6,712 nt of DNA. Source: JAEHDI01 sp035455185. Lineage in GTDB: Bacteria; Acidobacteriota; Terriglobia; Bryobacterales; Bryobacteraceae. A program made the translations under genes and the position numbers. Positions within the stretch are counted from its first letter, which is position 1; every line of letters starts with the position of its first letter. Shown piece after piece: positions 1 through 5,795 of this stretch. The notes beneath the pieces were generated by a model. The model saw only the letters and a list, made by a program, of their open reading frames with translations. It was not told where the DNA came from and searched no databases. Location: positions 1-6,712 of the forward strand of contig DATIFQ010000438.1 of the NCBI GenBank assembly GCA_035455185.1, read 5' to 3'.

Positions 1-1
1 G

Positions 2-1486
2 TTGTTTGCATTGCTTGCGCTAAGCACGGCGGGTGCGCAAACCCAGCTCACCGTCTACAACCAGAATTTCGCCACGGTAAAGGAGAGGCGTGTCCTCGAA
101 CTGGTGAAAGGCCAGAACGAGGTCCGCGTCGCCGATATCACCGCCCATCTGGAGCCCGAGTCGGTCGTGCTCCGCCATCTTCGCCAGCCGGATTCAATAC
201 AGATACTGGAGCAGAACTACGAGAGCGATCCACTGAGTGAAGGTCTCTTGTTGCGCAAGTCGGAAGGCAAGGTGCTGGATTTCGAAATCGGCCAGCCACA
301 GACGGGCGAGAAGAAGATCATCAAAGGGAAGATTCTGCGGAGCGGCTACATCCCCCACGCCTCCGCGCTTCAGCGCTACGGCCAGCAGTATCAGTTCAAC
401 CAGATGGTCTACTCGAGCCCGGAGGGCGGCGGGCAGCCGATCGTGGAAGTAGATGGCAAGATCCAATTCGGTCTGCCCGGCAAGCCGATCTTCGATGCAC
501 TTGATCCGAAAGCGTTCTTGAAACCAACACTGCTGTGGAGGCTTCTCTCTGCCGTCCCGGGCAAGCATGAAGTCGAGTTCTCCTATCTCACAGGCGGGAT
601 GCGTTGGGAGGCGAATTACAACGCCGTTGCGCCTGAAAAAGGAGACACCTTCGATATCATCGGCTGGGTGACTCTCGAGAACATGAGCGGCAAGGACTTC
701 GAGAACGCCAACGTGAAGCTGATGGCCGGAGATGTCGCTCGAGTCATGGCGGAACAAGGAAATCTCAGGGCCTACTCGGGATTCGAGGAAAGGGTGGCCG
801 CAGGCAGTCCTGCCGTAACCGAGCGCGCGTTCGAGGAGTACCATCTGTACACGTTGGAGCGGCCGACGACGGTACTGGACCGGGAAATCAAACAAGTGGA
901 GTTTGTTCGCGCCGCCAACGTTCCGGCCGAAAGAATTTACGTATACGACGGTTTTAAGCTGGACCCACAGTATCGCGGCTGGGATTATTACAACATCCGA
1001 ACCCGGCCTGAATATGGGACCGTGTCTAACCCGAAGGTATGGGTGATGCTGGAGTTTCAGAATTCCGAGAAATCGCACCTCGGCATGCCACTCCCCAAGG
1101 GCAAGGTTAAGCTCTATCGGCGGGACGTCGACGCACGGAACGAGTTCATCGGAGAAGACCAGATTGACCACACGCCGAAAGACGAGACCGTGCGGCTTTA
1201 CACCGGCAACGCATTCGACATTGTGGGGGAGCGCCGCCAAACCAATTTCAGACTGGACTCAAACGGCCATTGGGTCGATGAGTCCTTCGAAATTAAGGTG
1301 CGCAACCACAAGACGGAACCGGTCACTGTGCGCGTAGTGGAGCATCTGTACCGCTGGCTACAGTGGGAGATTACGTCAACTTCGATGGAGAACAAGAAGA
1401 CAGACGCGCGCACGATGGAGTTCCGGCCGGTGATAGCCGGCGGTGGCGAGGCGGTCATCCGGTACACGGTTCACTACACTTGGTGA
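2..1486 (+). CDS. DUF4139 domain-containing exported protein, 5'-partial
   Basis: The reading frame is open from the left edge to the TGA at 1484-1486, giving 494 residues. The first visible codon is TTG, but the first residues (LFALLALSTAGAQ) look like the hydrophobic core and cleavage region of a signal peptide. The true start is therefore probably just outside the window. The mature protein would begin near Q13-T14 and be exported. The N-terminal half (about 15-190) resembles the beta-rich region before DUF4139. The motif WEANYN near residue 202, followed by GWVTLENMSGKDFENANVKL and a LMAGD turn, is the typical start of DUF4139, which runs to the C-terminus and ends in a beta strand (VIRYTVHYTW). 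The family has no established enzymatic role; related proteins are thought to act at the cell surface or in the periplasm. The gene converges on the sigma factor gene with a 59-bp gap, in which I see no convincing terminator hairpin. Family assignment is fairly secure; function is unknown. Confidence 0.85.
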   Translation: MFALLALSTAGAQTQLTVYNQNFATVKERRVLELVKGQNEVRVADITAHLEPESVVLRHLRQPDSIQILEQNYESDPLSEGLLLRKSEGKVLDFEIGQPQTGEKKIIKGKILRSGYIPHASALQRYGQQYQFNQMVYSSPEGGGQPIVEVDGKIQFGLPGKPIFDALDPKAFLKPTLLWRLLSAVPGKHEVEFSYLTGGMRWEANYNAVAPEKGDTFDIIGWVTLENMSGKDFENANVKLMAGDVARVMAEQGNLRAYSGFEERVAAGSPAVTERAFEEYHLYTLERPTTVLDREIKQVEFVRAANVPAERIYVYDGFKLDPQYRGWDYYNIRTRPEYGTVSNPKVWVMLEFQNSEKSHLGMPLPKGKVKLYRRDVDARNEFIGEDQIDHTPKDETVRLYTGNAFDIVGERRQTNFRLDSNGHWVDESFEIKVRNHKTEPVTVRVVEHLYRWLQWEITSTSMENKKTDARTMEFRPVIAGGGEAVIRYTVHYTW

Positions 1487-1545
1487 AGGAGATCACACGG
1501 TCCGGCCATTTCTCACCGGTACGCACTTTCGCCTTTAGATCAGCC

Positions 1546-3267
1546 TCACGAGCCGCTATCGAGAAAAACTTTCAGGTGATGGCTGCGGCTGGGGGCTCGG
1601 AGCTTGCGGAGCGCCCTGATCTCGATCTGCCGGATTCTCTCTCGTGTCACCGCAAAGCGCAGGCCAATCTCCTCGAGGGTGTAGACGCGGTCGTCCAATA
1701 ATCCGAAGCGCATCTTAAGAATCTCTGCCTCTCTCGGTTTGAGCGCCCCGAGAAGCTCGGCCGTTTGCTCTCGAAGGTTCAGGCTGATGATCGACTGGGA
1801 GGGCGAGACGGCTTCGTGGTCCACGAGAAGATCGCCGAGAGACGAGTCCATCTCCTCCCCGATGGGCGTCTCCAGCGAGATCGGTTCCTGTGCGGCCCGG
1901 AGAATCCTCCGCACTTTGCTCACTGAGATTTCCATTTTTCGGGCTAGTTCCCCAGGCGTCGGATCCCGGCGCAGTTCCTGCCGGAGTTCGCGCTGGGCGC
2001 CCGCCAGCCTTCTGATAGCTTCGATCATGCGGACCGGAAGCCGAATGGTCCGCGCCTGATCGGCAAGGGCGCGCGTGATCCCCTGGCGGATCCACCAGGT
2101 CGCATAGGTAGAGAACCTGTACCCGCGCCGGTAGTCGAATCCGTCGGCAGCCCTCATCAAGCCGATGTTGCCTTCCTGGATCAGGTCCAAAAACTGCAGG
2201 CCGCGGCCAGTGTGGCGCTTGGCGATCGACACCACCAGCCGCAGGTTTGCCTCGACGAGCCGCTTCTTTGCCGTCTCGGCTTCCTGCTCGCCGCGCTCGA
2301 TGATCCGCAGCGTGCGCCGAAGGTCCAACGCGCCCCATCCCCAATCCTTCTCCAGCTTCCGCAAACGCTCAATCAGTTGCTGCAACGACGTGCGCAGTTC
2401 CTCTTTCTGCCCGGCTGAGCCGGCTAGCACACTTTGCTCCAACCTCCGCTGTATCTTCGCAATCTCTCGTTCCACCGGTCTGTACTGCGCGACCGCCTGC
2501 CTGATCAGGTTGATGAGCTTACGCTCGAACTCCAGTCTGAGTGGAACCTGACGGTAGATCCGAGACAGCCTCACCAAAGAACGAGCCATGTCGTACCGCA
2601 GCTTTCTGAGCCGTTTCGGTCTCATGCCGCGCCAGCCATCCTGAAGCTTCTGGCGGACCCGCTCGGCCCTTTCCTGGTGCTTGGCAATCTCGGAGAGCCG
2701 CTGGAGGAGTTCTTCTCTCTGCTTCGCGCCGGAATCATCGACGTCCGCCGTCTCCGGCGTGACCAGCACATCCCGCACGGTGACCCGCCCTTGCTGTAGC
2801 GCCTCGCCCAGCTTGAGCATCTCTCCAATCACCAGGGGAACCCGCGACAAGGCCTTCCTCACCCGTGCACGGCCGCATTCGATGCGCCTGGCAAGATCAA
2901 TCTCACCCTCCCGGGTAAGCAGGGAGAAGTTCCCCATCTCGCGGAGGTATGTGCGGATGGGGTCATCGGTACTTTCCCAAGACTCGGCATCGAGTTTGAA
3001 CTCGCCCAGTTCTTCGGCGTCCTCGGCGCTTGGGAGCAGTGCAAGATCCATCTCCTCAAGAATCCCGTTGCCGGAAATATCCTGGTTCGGGAGCAGATCG
3101 TCGGGGGCGGGGTCATTCACCAGCCGGCCCGGGCGCAATTCACCAGTCTCGTCGTTCAGAGACGAGTCTTTCTTCCTGCCCGCCTTCAGGAGCGGTTTGG
3201 TACGGCTGCGTATTGGGCCGATCAGCAAAGCTGTCCCCTCTGGCGCCTGGATCACAAAACGACTCAA
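1546..3267 (-). CDS. rpoD: RNA polymerase sigma factor, RpoD/SigA (sigma-70) family
   Basis: This 573-residue protein directs RNA polymerase to -35/-10 promoters. Region 1.2 lies at about 101-131 (DDPIRTYLREMG, LLTREGEIDLARRIE). A long helical charged non-conserved region follows (about 132-325). Region 2 is at about 330-406, with melting residues W391 and W392 and the -10 recognition residues Q395 and T398. Region 3 is at about 412-487, including TPIGEEMDSSLGDLL. Region 4 is at about 503-567, with the -35 helix TRERIRQIE (R542, E543, R544, R546, Q547). All residues used by E. coli sigma-70 to read promoters are present, so housekeeping-like specificity is expected. The first 100 residues are acidic and do not look like a classic region 1.1. 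The start is TTG (3265-3267); an in-frame stop lies four codons upstream and the first internal ATG is only at codon 73. Acidobacteria often carry several RpoD paralogues, so this may be the primary factor or a close group 2 relative; the symbol denotes the family. Confidence 0.93.
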   Translation of the reverse strand: MSRFVIQAPEGTALLIGPIRSRTKPLLKAGRKKDSSLNDETGELRPGRLVNDPAPDDLLPNQDISGNGILEEMDLALLPSAEDAEELGEFKLDAESWESTDDPIRTYLREMGNFSLLTREGEIDLARRIECGRARVRKALSRVPLVIGEMLKLGEALQQGRVTVRDVLVTPETADVDDSGAKQREELLQRLSEIAKHQERAERVRQKLQDGWRGMRPKRLRKLRYDMARSLVRLSRIYRQVPLRLEFERKLINLIRQAVAQYRPVEREIAKIQRRLEQSVLAGSAGQKEELRTSLQQLIERLRKLEKDWGWGALDLRRTLRIIERGEQEAETAKKRLVEANLRLVVSIAKRHTGRGLQFLDLIQEGNIGLMRAADGFDYRRGYRFSTYATWWIRQGITRALADQARTIRLPVRMIEAIRRLAGAQRELRQELRRDPTPGELARKMEISVSKVRRILRAAQEPISLETPIGEEMDSSLGDLLVDHEAVSPSQSIISLNLREQTAELLGALKPREAEILKMRFGLLDDRVYTLEEIGLRFAVTRERIRQIEIRALRKLRAPSRSHHLKVFLDSGS

Positions 3268-3312
3268 GTCAGGCTACCTGAAACCTCTGTCATCGCATTC
3301 CCGAGTAACCGT

Positions 3313-3341
3313 TATATATCACAAGGGCGGAGAGTTGTCCA
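3313..3341 (-). promoter_or_regulatory. Candidate sigma-70 promoter of the sigma factor gene
   Basis: Read on the - strand, TGGACA (3341-3336, five of six matches to TTGACA) is followed after 17 bases by TATATA (3318-3313). The overlapping TATAAC, two bases further on, is closer to the -10 consensus but gives a 19-base spacer. The leader to the TTG start would be about 40 bases. The -35 box overlaps the first base of the divergent transhydrogenase gene and lies beside its ribosome binding site, so the two genes may interfere with each other. This is pattern recognition only. Confidence 0.35.
3329..3332 (+). promoter_or_regulatory. Ribosome binding site fixing the transhydrogenase start
   Basis: GGAG within AAGGGCGGAGAG sits eight bases before the ATG at 3341. 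This site and homology choose 3341 over the long upstream open frame, which runs antisense through the sigma factor gene, and over the in-frame ATGs at 3398 and 3416. Confidence 0.6.
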
Positions 3342-4696
3342 TGGAATATACAGGAAAGGCGGCTGGGTTTATACTGGCTCAGACGCTGGGTAGCAAAATG
3401 GAAACTTCTGCTGAGATGGCAAACGAATTCGCCTTCGAAATGGCGACTTCCGCGATCCGGTTCGGCTTCGGCGTGACACGCGAAGTGGGCATGGATCTGG
3501 CCGAACTTGGCGCCCGCCGCGCCCTCGTCCTGACGGATCCCACCGTACGCAGGCTGCCCCCTGGGGAACGCGTGCTCGAGTCGATGGCCAAAGGGAAGAT
3601 CTGCTGCGCGGTGTACGATCACGTACGGATCGAGCCCACCGACGAATCGTTCCGCGATGCCATCGCCTTTGCGTCCGCGGGCCACTACGACGCCTTCGTG
3701 GCCGTGGGCGGCGGTTCGGCGATTGACACAGCTAAGGCGGTGAACCTGTACACCACGTATCCGCCCGGCGATTTCCTCGATTACGTAAATCCGCCCATCG
3801 GAAAAGGCGTGCCGGTTCCCGGTCCGTTGAAGCCGCTCATGGCCATCCCGACTACCGCGGGCACGGGCTCCGAGACCACGGGAGTGGCTATCTTCGATCT
3901 GGCTCGGATGCACGCCAAGACGGGGATCGCCAGCCGCCGGCTGAAGCCCACGCTGGGCCTGCTCGATCCCGAGAACACGCGTACTCTGCCGCCCATGGCC
4001 GCCGCATCGACCGGGCTAGACGTGCTCACTCACGCCATCGAATCCTACACCGCCTTGCCGTTCGCGCAGCGCCCGCGGCCGGAGCTTCCCGCCCTGCGCC
4101 CCGCCTATCAGGGTTCGAACCCGATCAGCGACATTTGGTCCCTGGAGGCGCTTCGGATGCTAGCGAAGTACCTGTTTCGCGCGGTCGAGGACCCGTCCGA
4201 CGACGAGGCAAGGGCGAACATGCTGCTGGCGGCCTCGTATGCCGGAGTGGGGTTTGGGAACGCGGGCGTCCACCTGGCGCACGGCATGTCATATCCCGTT
4301 TCGGGCATGGTGCGCGGTTATCGCGCCGACGGGTACCCGGCGGACCGGCCGCTCATACCGCACGGCATCTCGGTCGTGTTGAACGCGCCCGCTGTGTTCC
4401 GGTTCACGGCGCCGGCTTGCCCCGAGCGTCACCTTCGGGCCGCCGAGGTGCTGGGAGCGGATGTCTCCCGCGCACGGCCGGATGACGCCGGGAAGATCCT
4501 CGCGGAGCGGATCACGGCATTCATGTACCGGCTGAAAGTCCCGAACGGACTCAGTGCGGTCGGCTACACGGCCGATGACATCCCCGCGCTGGTCGAGGGT
4601 ACCTTGCCGCAACACCGCGTCACCAAGCTCTCGCCGCGCCCGGCCGGCCCCGAGGACCTGGCCAGGCTGTTCGAGGATGCGCTGAAGGCCTGGTAG
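3341..4696 (+). CDS. Hydroxyacid-oxoacid transhydrogenase (iron-containing alcohol dehydrogenase family, ADHFE1-like)
   Basis: The 451-residue protein matches the layout of animal ADHFE1 (HOT, EC 1.1.99.24) almost throughout. That enzyme oxidises 4-hydroxybutyrate to succinic semialdehyde while reducing 2-oxoglutarate to D-2-hydroxyglutarate, using tightly bound nucleotide. Shared stretches include FAFEMATSAIRFG (about 30-42), VRIEPTD (95-101), the dinucleotide loop VGGGSAIDTAKA (122-133), PTTAGTGSETTGVAIFD (170-186), GLDVLTHAIESYTALP (225-240), AYQGSNPISDIW (255-266), GFGNAGVHLAHGMSYP (304-319), PHGISVVL (340-347) and GTLPQHRVTKL (420-430). The expected metal ligands are D227, H231, H314 and H341. 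The tyrosine of HGMSYP replaces a histidine found in FucO-type enzymes, as it does in ADHFE1. The N-terminal 28 residues are not conserved, and I see no strong targeting signal. The gene is divergent from the sigma factor gene, and no 4-hydroxybutyrate or GABA pathway gene is nearby. The family is very secure; substrates are inferred from the eukaryotic enzyme. Confidence 0.93.
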   Translation: MEYTGKAAGFILAQTLGSKMETSAEMANEFAFEMATSAIRFGFGVTREVGMDLAELGARRALVLTDPTVRRLPPGERVLESMAKGKICCAVYDHVRIEPTDESFRDAIAFASAGHYDAFVAVGGGSAIDTAKAVNLYTTYPPGDFLDYVNPPIGKGVPVPGPLKPLMAIPTTAGTGSETTGVAIFDLARMHAKTGIASRRLKPTLGLLDPENTRTLPPMAAASTGLDVLTHAIESYTALPFAQRPRPELPALRPAYQGSNPISDIWSLEALRMLAKYLFRAVEDPSDDEARANMLLAASYAGVGFGNAGVHLAHGMSYPVSGMVRGYRADGYPADRPLIPHGISVVLNAPAVFRFTAPACPERHLRAAEVLGADVSRARPDDAGKILAERITAFMYRLKVPNGLSAVGYTADDIPALVEGTLPQHRVTKLSPRPAGPEDLARLFEDALKAW

Positions 4697-4750
4697 AGTC
4701 TTGAGGAGTTTGCTGTGTCTCTTGGAACACTCTGAGGCAGGCGTTTACGT

Positions 4751-4756
4751 TATAAT
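4751..4756 (+). promoter_or_regulatory. Candidate -10 box for the small basic protein/DoxX unit
   Basis: A perfect TATAAT lies 36 bases before the ATG at 4792 in the 95-bp gap after the transhydrogenase gene. No good -35 stands at 16-18 bases; the nearest candidate, TTGGAA at 4722-4727, is 23 bases away. If used, this promoter would be weak or activator-dependent, with a leader of roughly 30 bases. Confidence 0.4.
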
Positions 4757-4781
4757 CCTACGAGTTTCAGCTTCGCGTCAG

Positions 4782-4787
4782 AGGAGG
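4782..4787 (+). promoter_or_regulatory. Strong ribosome binding site of the small basic protein gene
   Basis: AGGAGG, a full Shine-Dalgarno match, lies four bases before the ATG at 4792. It is the strongest ribosome binding site in the window and supports this short open frame being a real, well-translated gene. Confidence 0.7.
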
Positions 4788-4791
4788 ATTT

Positions 4792-5073
4792 ATGCCTAGA
4801 GGAAGAAGACGGTCGATAGAACCGAAGGTTCTTGAAGCTGCACTTGTTGGCCTGGAATCACGGCGAGAGCGACTTGATCAGCAGATTGCGGAAGTCCGGC
4901 GGCTGATCGGCGGGAGAGGAACTCGCAAGGCGGCTGCGGCGCCGGCAGCACCCGCTCGCAAGAGGCGTAAACTCAGCGCAGCAGCGCTGAAGCGCATTGC
5001 AGATGCGCAACGGAAGCGGTGGGCGGAGTGGCGGAAGAAAGGGAAGGCCGCGGGCGCAAAGGCGAAAGGATAG
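4792..5073 (+). CDS. Small highly basic protein, probable nucleic-acid-binding
   Basis: This 93-residue protein has three parts. Residues 1-10 are an arginine-rich start (MPRGRRRSIE). Residues 11-40 form a likely amphipathic helix or short coiled coil (LEAALVGLESRRERLDQQIA). After an Ala/Pro linker (44-56) comes a very basic C-terminus (57-93) with KLSAAALKRIADAQRKRWAEW and a Lys/Ala/Gly tail. The 'LSxxAxxRIAxAQxxRW' tail resembles the end of many small uncharacterised basic proteins of Acidobacteria and Planctomycetes, as I recall them, and the tail is histone-H1-like in composition. A nucleoid- or RNA-associated role is inferred; no named domain is recognised. There is no signal peptide or membrane segment. 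The gene has a perfect Shine-Dalgarno, its own TATAAT box and a DoxX gene 19 bp downstream, so the two are probably co-transcribed. That it is a real gene is likely; its function is unknown. Confidence 0.75.
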   Translation: MPRGRRRSIEPKVLEAALVGLESRRERLDQQIAEVRRLIGGRGTRKAAAAPAAPARKRRKLSAAALKRIADAQRKRWAEWRKKGKAAGAKAKG

Positions 5074-5092
5074 TCCGCCAGGGGGCACGGCC

Positions 5093-5491
5093 ATGATGCA
5101 CCCACTGGAACCGAGGGCACTTTCGCTCCTACGGATCGCTGCGGGATTCACGTTCTCACTCCATGGTTTTCAGAAACTCTTCGGCTGCTTCGGCGGAATG
5201 GGTGGAAGCGGCGCTACGGCCGCGTTTGGAACCCTGCCGTGGGTGGCCGGAGTTCTTGAAGCATTTGGCGGGATCCTTCTTCTGGCCGGACTCTTCACCC
5301 GGCCTGTGGCTTTTATCCTTTGTGGCGAGATGGCGGTGGCGTACTTCCGGGCGCATGCGCCGAGGGGCTTCTGGCCGATTGCGAATGGCGGCGAGCTTGC
5401 CGTGCTCTACTGCTTCATTTTCCTGTACCTTGCGGTCGCCGGCGCGGGCCCGGTAAGCCTCGATCGAATCGTTCGCAAGAAGTCGAAGTGA
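5093..5491 (+). CDS. DoxX family integral membrane protein
   Basis: The protein has 132 residues and about four membrane segments (roughly 9-28, 48-66, 70-88 and 100-118), a normal size for DoxX. Family hallmarks are visible: an N-terminal LRIAAGFTFSLHGFQKLFG (13-31), LEAFGGILLLAGLFTRPVA (55-73) with the conserved Glu before a glycine pair, a second membrane Glu in GEMAVAYF (78-85), and NGGELAVLYCFIFLYLA (98-114), followed by a short basic cytoplasmic tail (RKKSK). DoxX-like proteins are inner-membrane proteins linked in various bacteria to thiosulfate:quinone oxidation or oxidative-stress complexes; for most members, including this one, the substrate is unknown. Two adjacent ATGs (5093 and 5096) could start it, preceded by GGGGG at 5081-5085. 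The open frame extends further upstream over the previous gene, but the family begins here. It lies 19 bp after the small basic protein gene. Confidence 0.87.
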   Translation: MMHPLEPRALSLLRIAAGFTFSLHGFQKLFGCFGGMGGSGATAAFGTLPWVAGVLEAFGGILLLAGLFTRPVAFILCGEMAVAYFRAHAPRGFWPIANGGELAVLYCFIFLYLAVAGAGPVSLDRIVRKKSK

Positions 5492-5520
5492 TGCTTGGTG
5501 CGGGGCCCATTTCCAGGGCT

Positions 5521-5565
5521 TGGAGAGGAAGACGGGACTCGAACCCACGACGTCCAGTTTGGAAA
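5521..5565 (-). tRNA. tRNA-Gly(UCC)-like 3' half, truncated; candidate attachment site
   Basis: On the - strand this segment has exact tRNA spacing from anticodon loop to CCA. The loop is TTTCCAA with anticodon TCC (5563-5561). It is followed by 3' anticodon-stem ACTGG, a five-base variable loop, T-stem GTGGG, T-loop TTCGAGT, T-stem CCCGT (five pairs counting G-U), acceptor strand CTTCCTC, discriminator T and CCA (5523-5521). U73 fits bacterial tRNA-Gly. The 5' half does not complete it. The expected CCAGT 5' anticodon stem is GACGC instead, the D-loop lacks GG, and the sequence where the acceptor 5' strand should be pairs at only four of seven positions. GCTCAG at 5587-5582 resembles a D-arm at the right distance, so a decayed full-length tRNA (to about 5596) is an alternative. 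A clean 3' half with a foreign 5' half is typical of an attachment site left by an element integrated in a tRNA gene. Confidence 0.5.
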
Positions 5566-5578
5566 GCGTCCTGGCTAA

Positions 5579-5704
5579 AGGCTGAGCGACAACGTCGGCT
5601 ACGAGGACATCCGCGCGTTCCAGAGCTGCGAGATCTCACTCATGCCCAACCCCGAACATCGATTCAATTCCAGCGACAGCCTGACTCTGACCCAGGGACG
5701 CTGA
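5579..5704 (+). pseudogene. C-terminal remnant of an unidentified protein-coding gene
   Basis: One frame runs from just after a TAA (5576-5578) to TGA at 5702-5704. It reads LSDNVGYEDIRAF... and ends ...SDSLTLTQGR. From 5582 the first 18 codons all end in G or C, and about 33 of 40 do overall. This matches genes of the high-GC backbone and is unlike the AT-richer gene that follows; the other two frames lack this bias. No ATG start or ribosome binding site precedes it; the only ATG in frame is near the middle. It looks like the 3' tail of a gene whose front was removed at the junction with the tRNA fragment. I do not recognise the protein family. Chance codon bias over so short a stretch remains possible. 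Confidence 0.4.
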
Positions 5705-5795
5705 TCGCCTCGCTGCGGACGGGGAACCATCATCTGCGGCTGTTCAGGAAGTCTGTATCATCTCTTAATCTGTCGCTGCCGGCACATATGCTGAA

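Larger units (their letters stand above)
5492..5795. other. Gap of about 300 bp without an intact gene
   Basis: Between the DoxX stop and the membrane protein start, the only content I can support is the tRNA 3' half (5521-5565) and the gene tail (5579-5704). A weak hairpin (GCCC/GGGC around 5505-5519) follows the DoxX gene and lacks a T-run, so I do not call it a terminator. The last 90 bases (5705-5795) hold no recognisable gene. They must contain the promoter of the next gene; TATCAT at 5756-5761 is a possible -10 without a matching -35. Confidence 0.45.

Noticed and set aside
194..1240. Long - strand open frame of 348 codons
   Set aside because: It lies entirely opposite the DUF4139 gene, whose protein has a clear signal peptide tail and domain. 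The antisense product is low in recognisable features and is explained by high GC with few antisense stops.
1486..1500. AAGGAG directly after the DUF4139 stop, as if a further gene started there
   Set aside because: No ATG, GTG or TTG stands at a usable distance, and the next 200 bases are the antisense of the sigma factor region 4.
4697..4750. Possible terminator after the transhydrogenase gene
   Set aside because: Short complementary pieces (GAGT/ACTC) are present but no stable stem followed by a T-run.
5551..5574. CGTCC direct repeat (5551 and 5567) and a CCAG/CTGG inverted repeat around the tRNA-like anticodon
   Set aside because: Too short to mean more than chance. The CCAG piece could be a leftover of the lost anticodon stem, but this cannot be shown.
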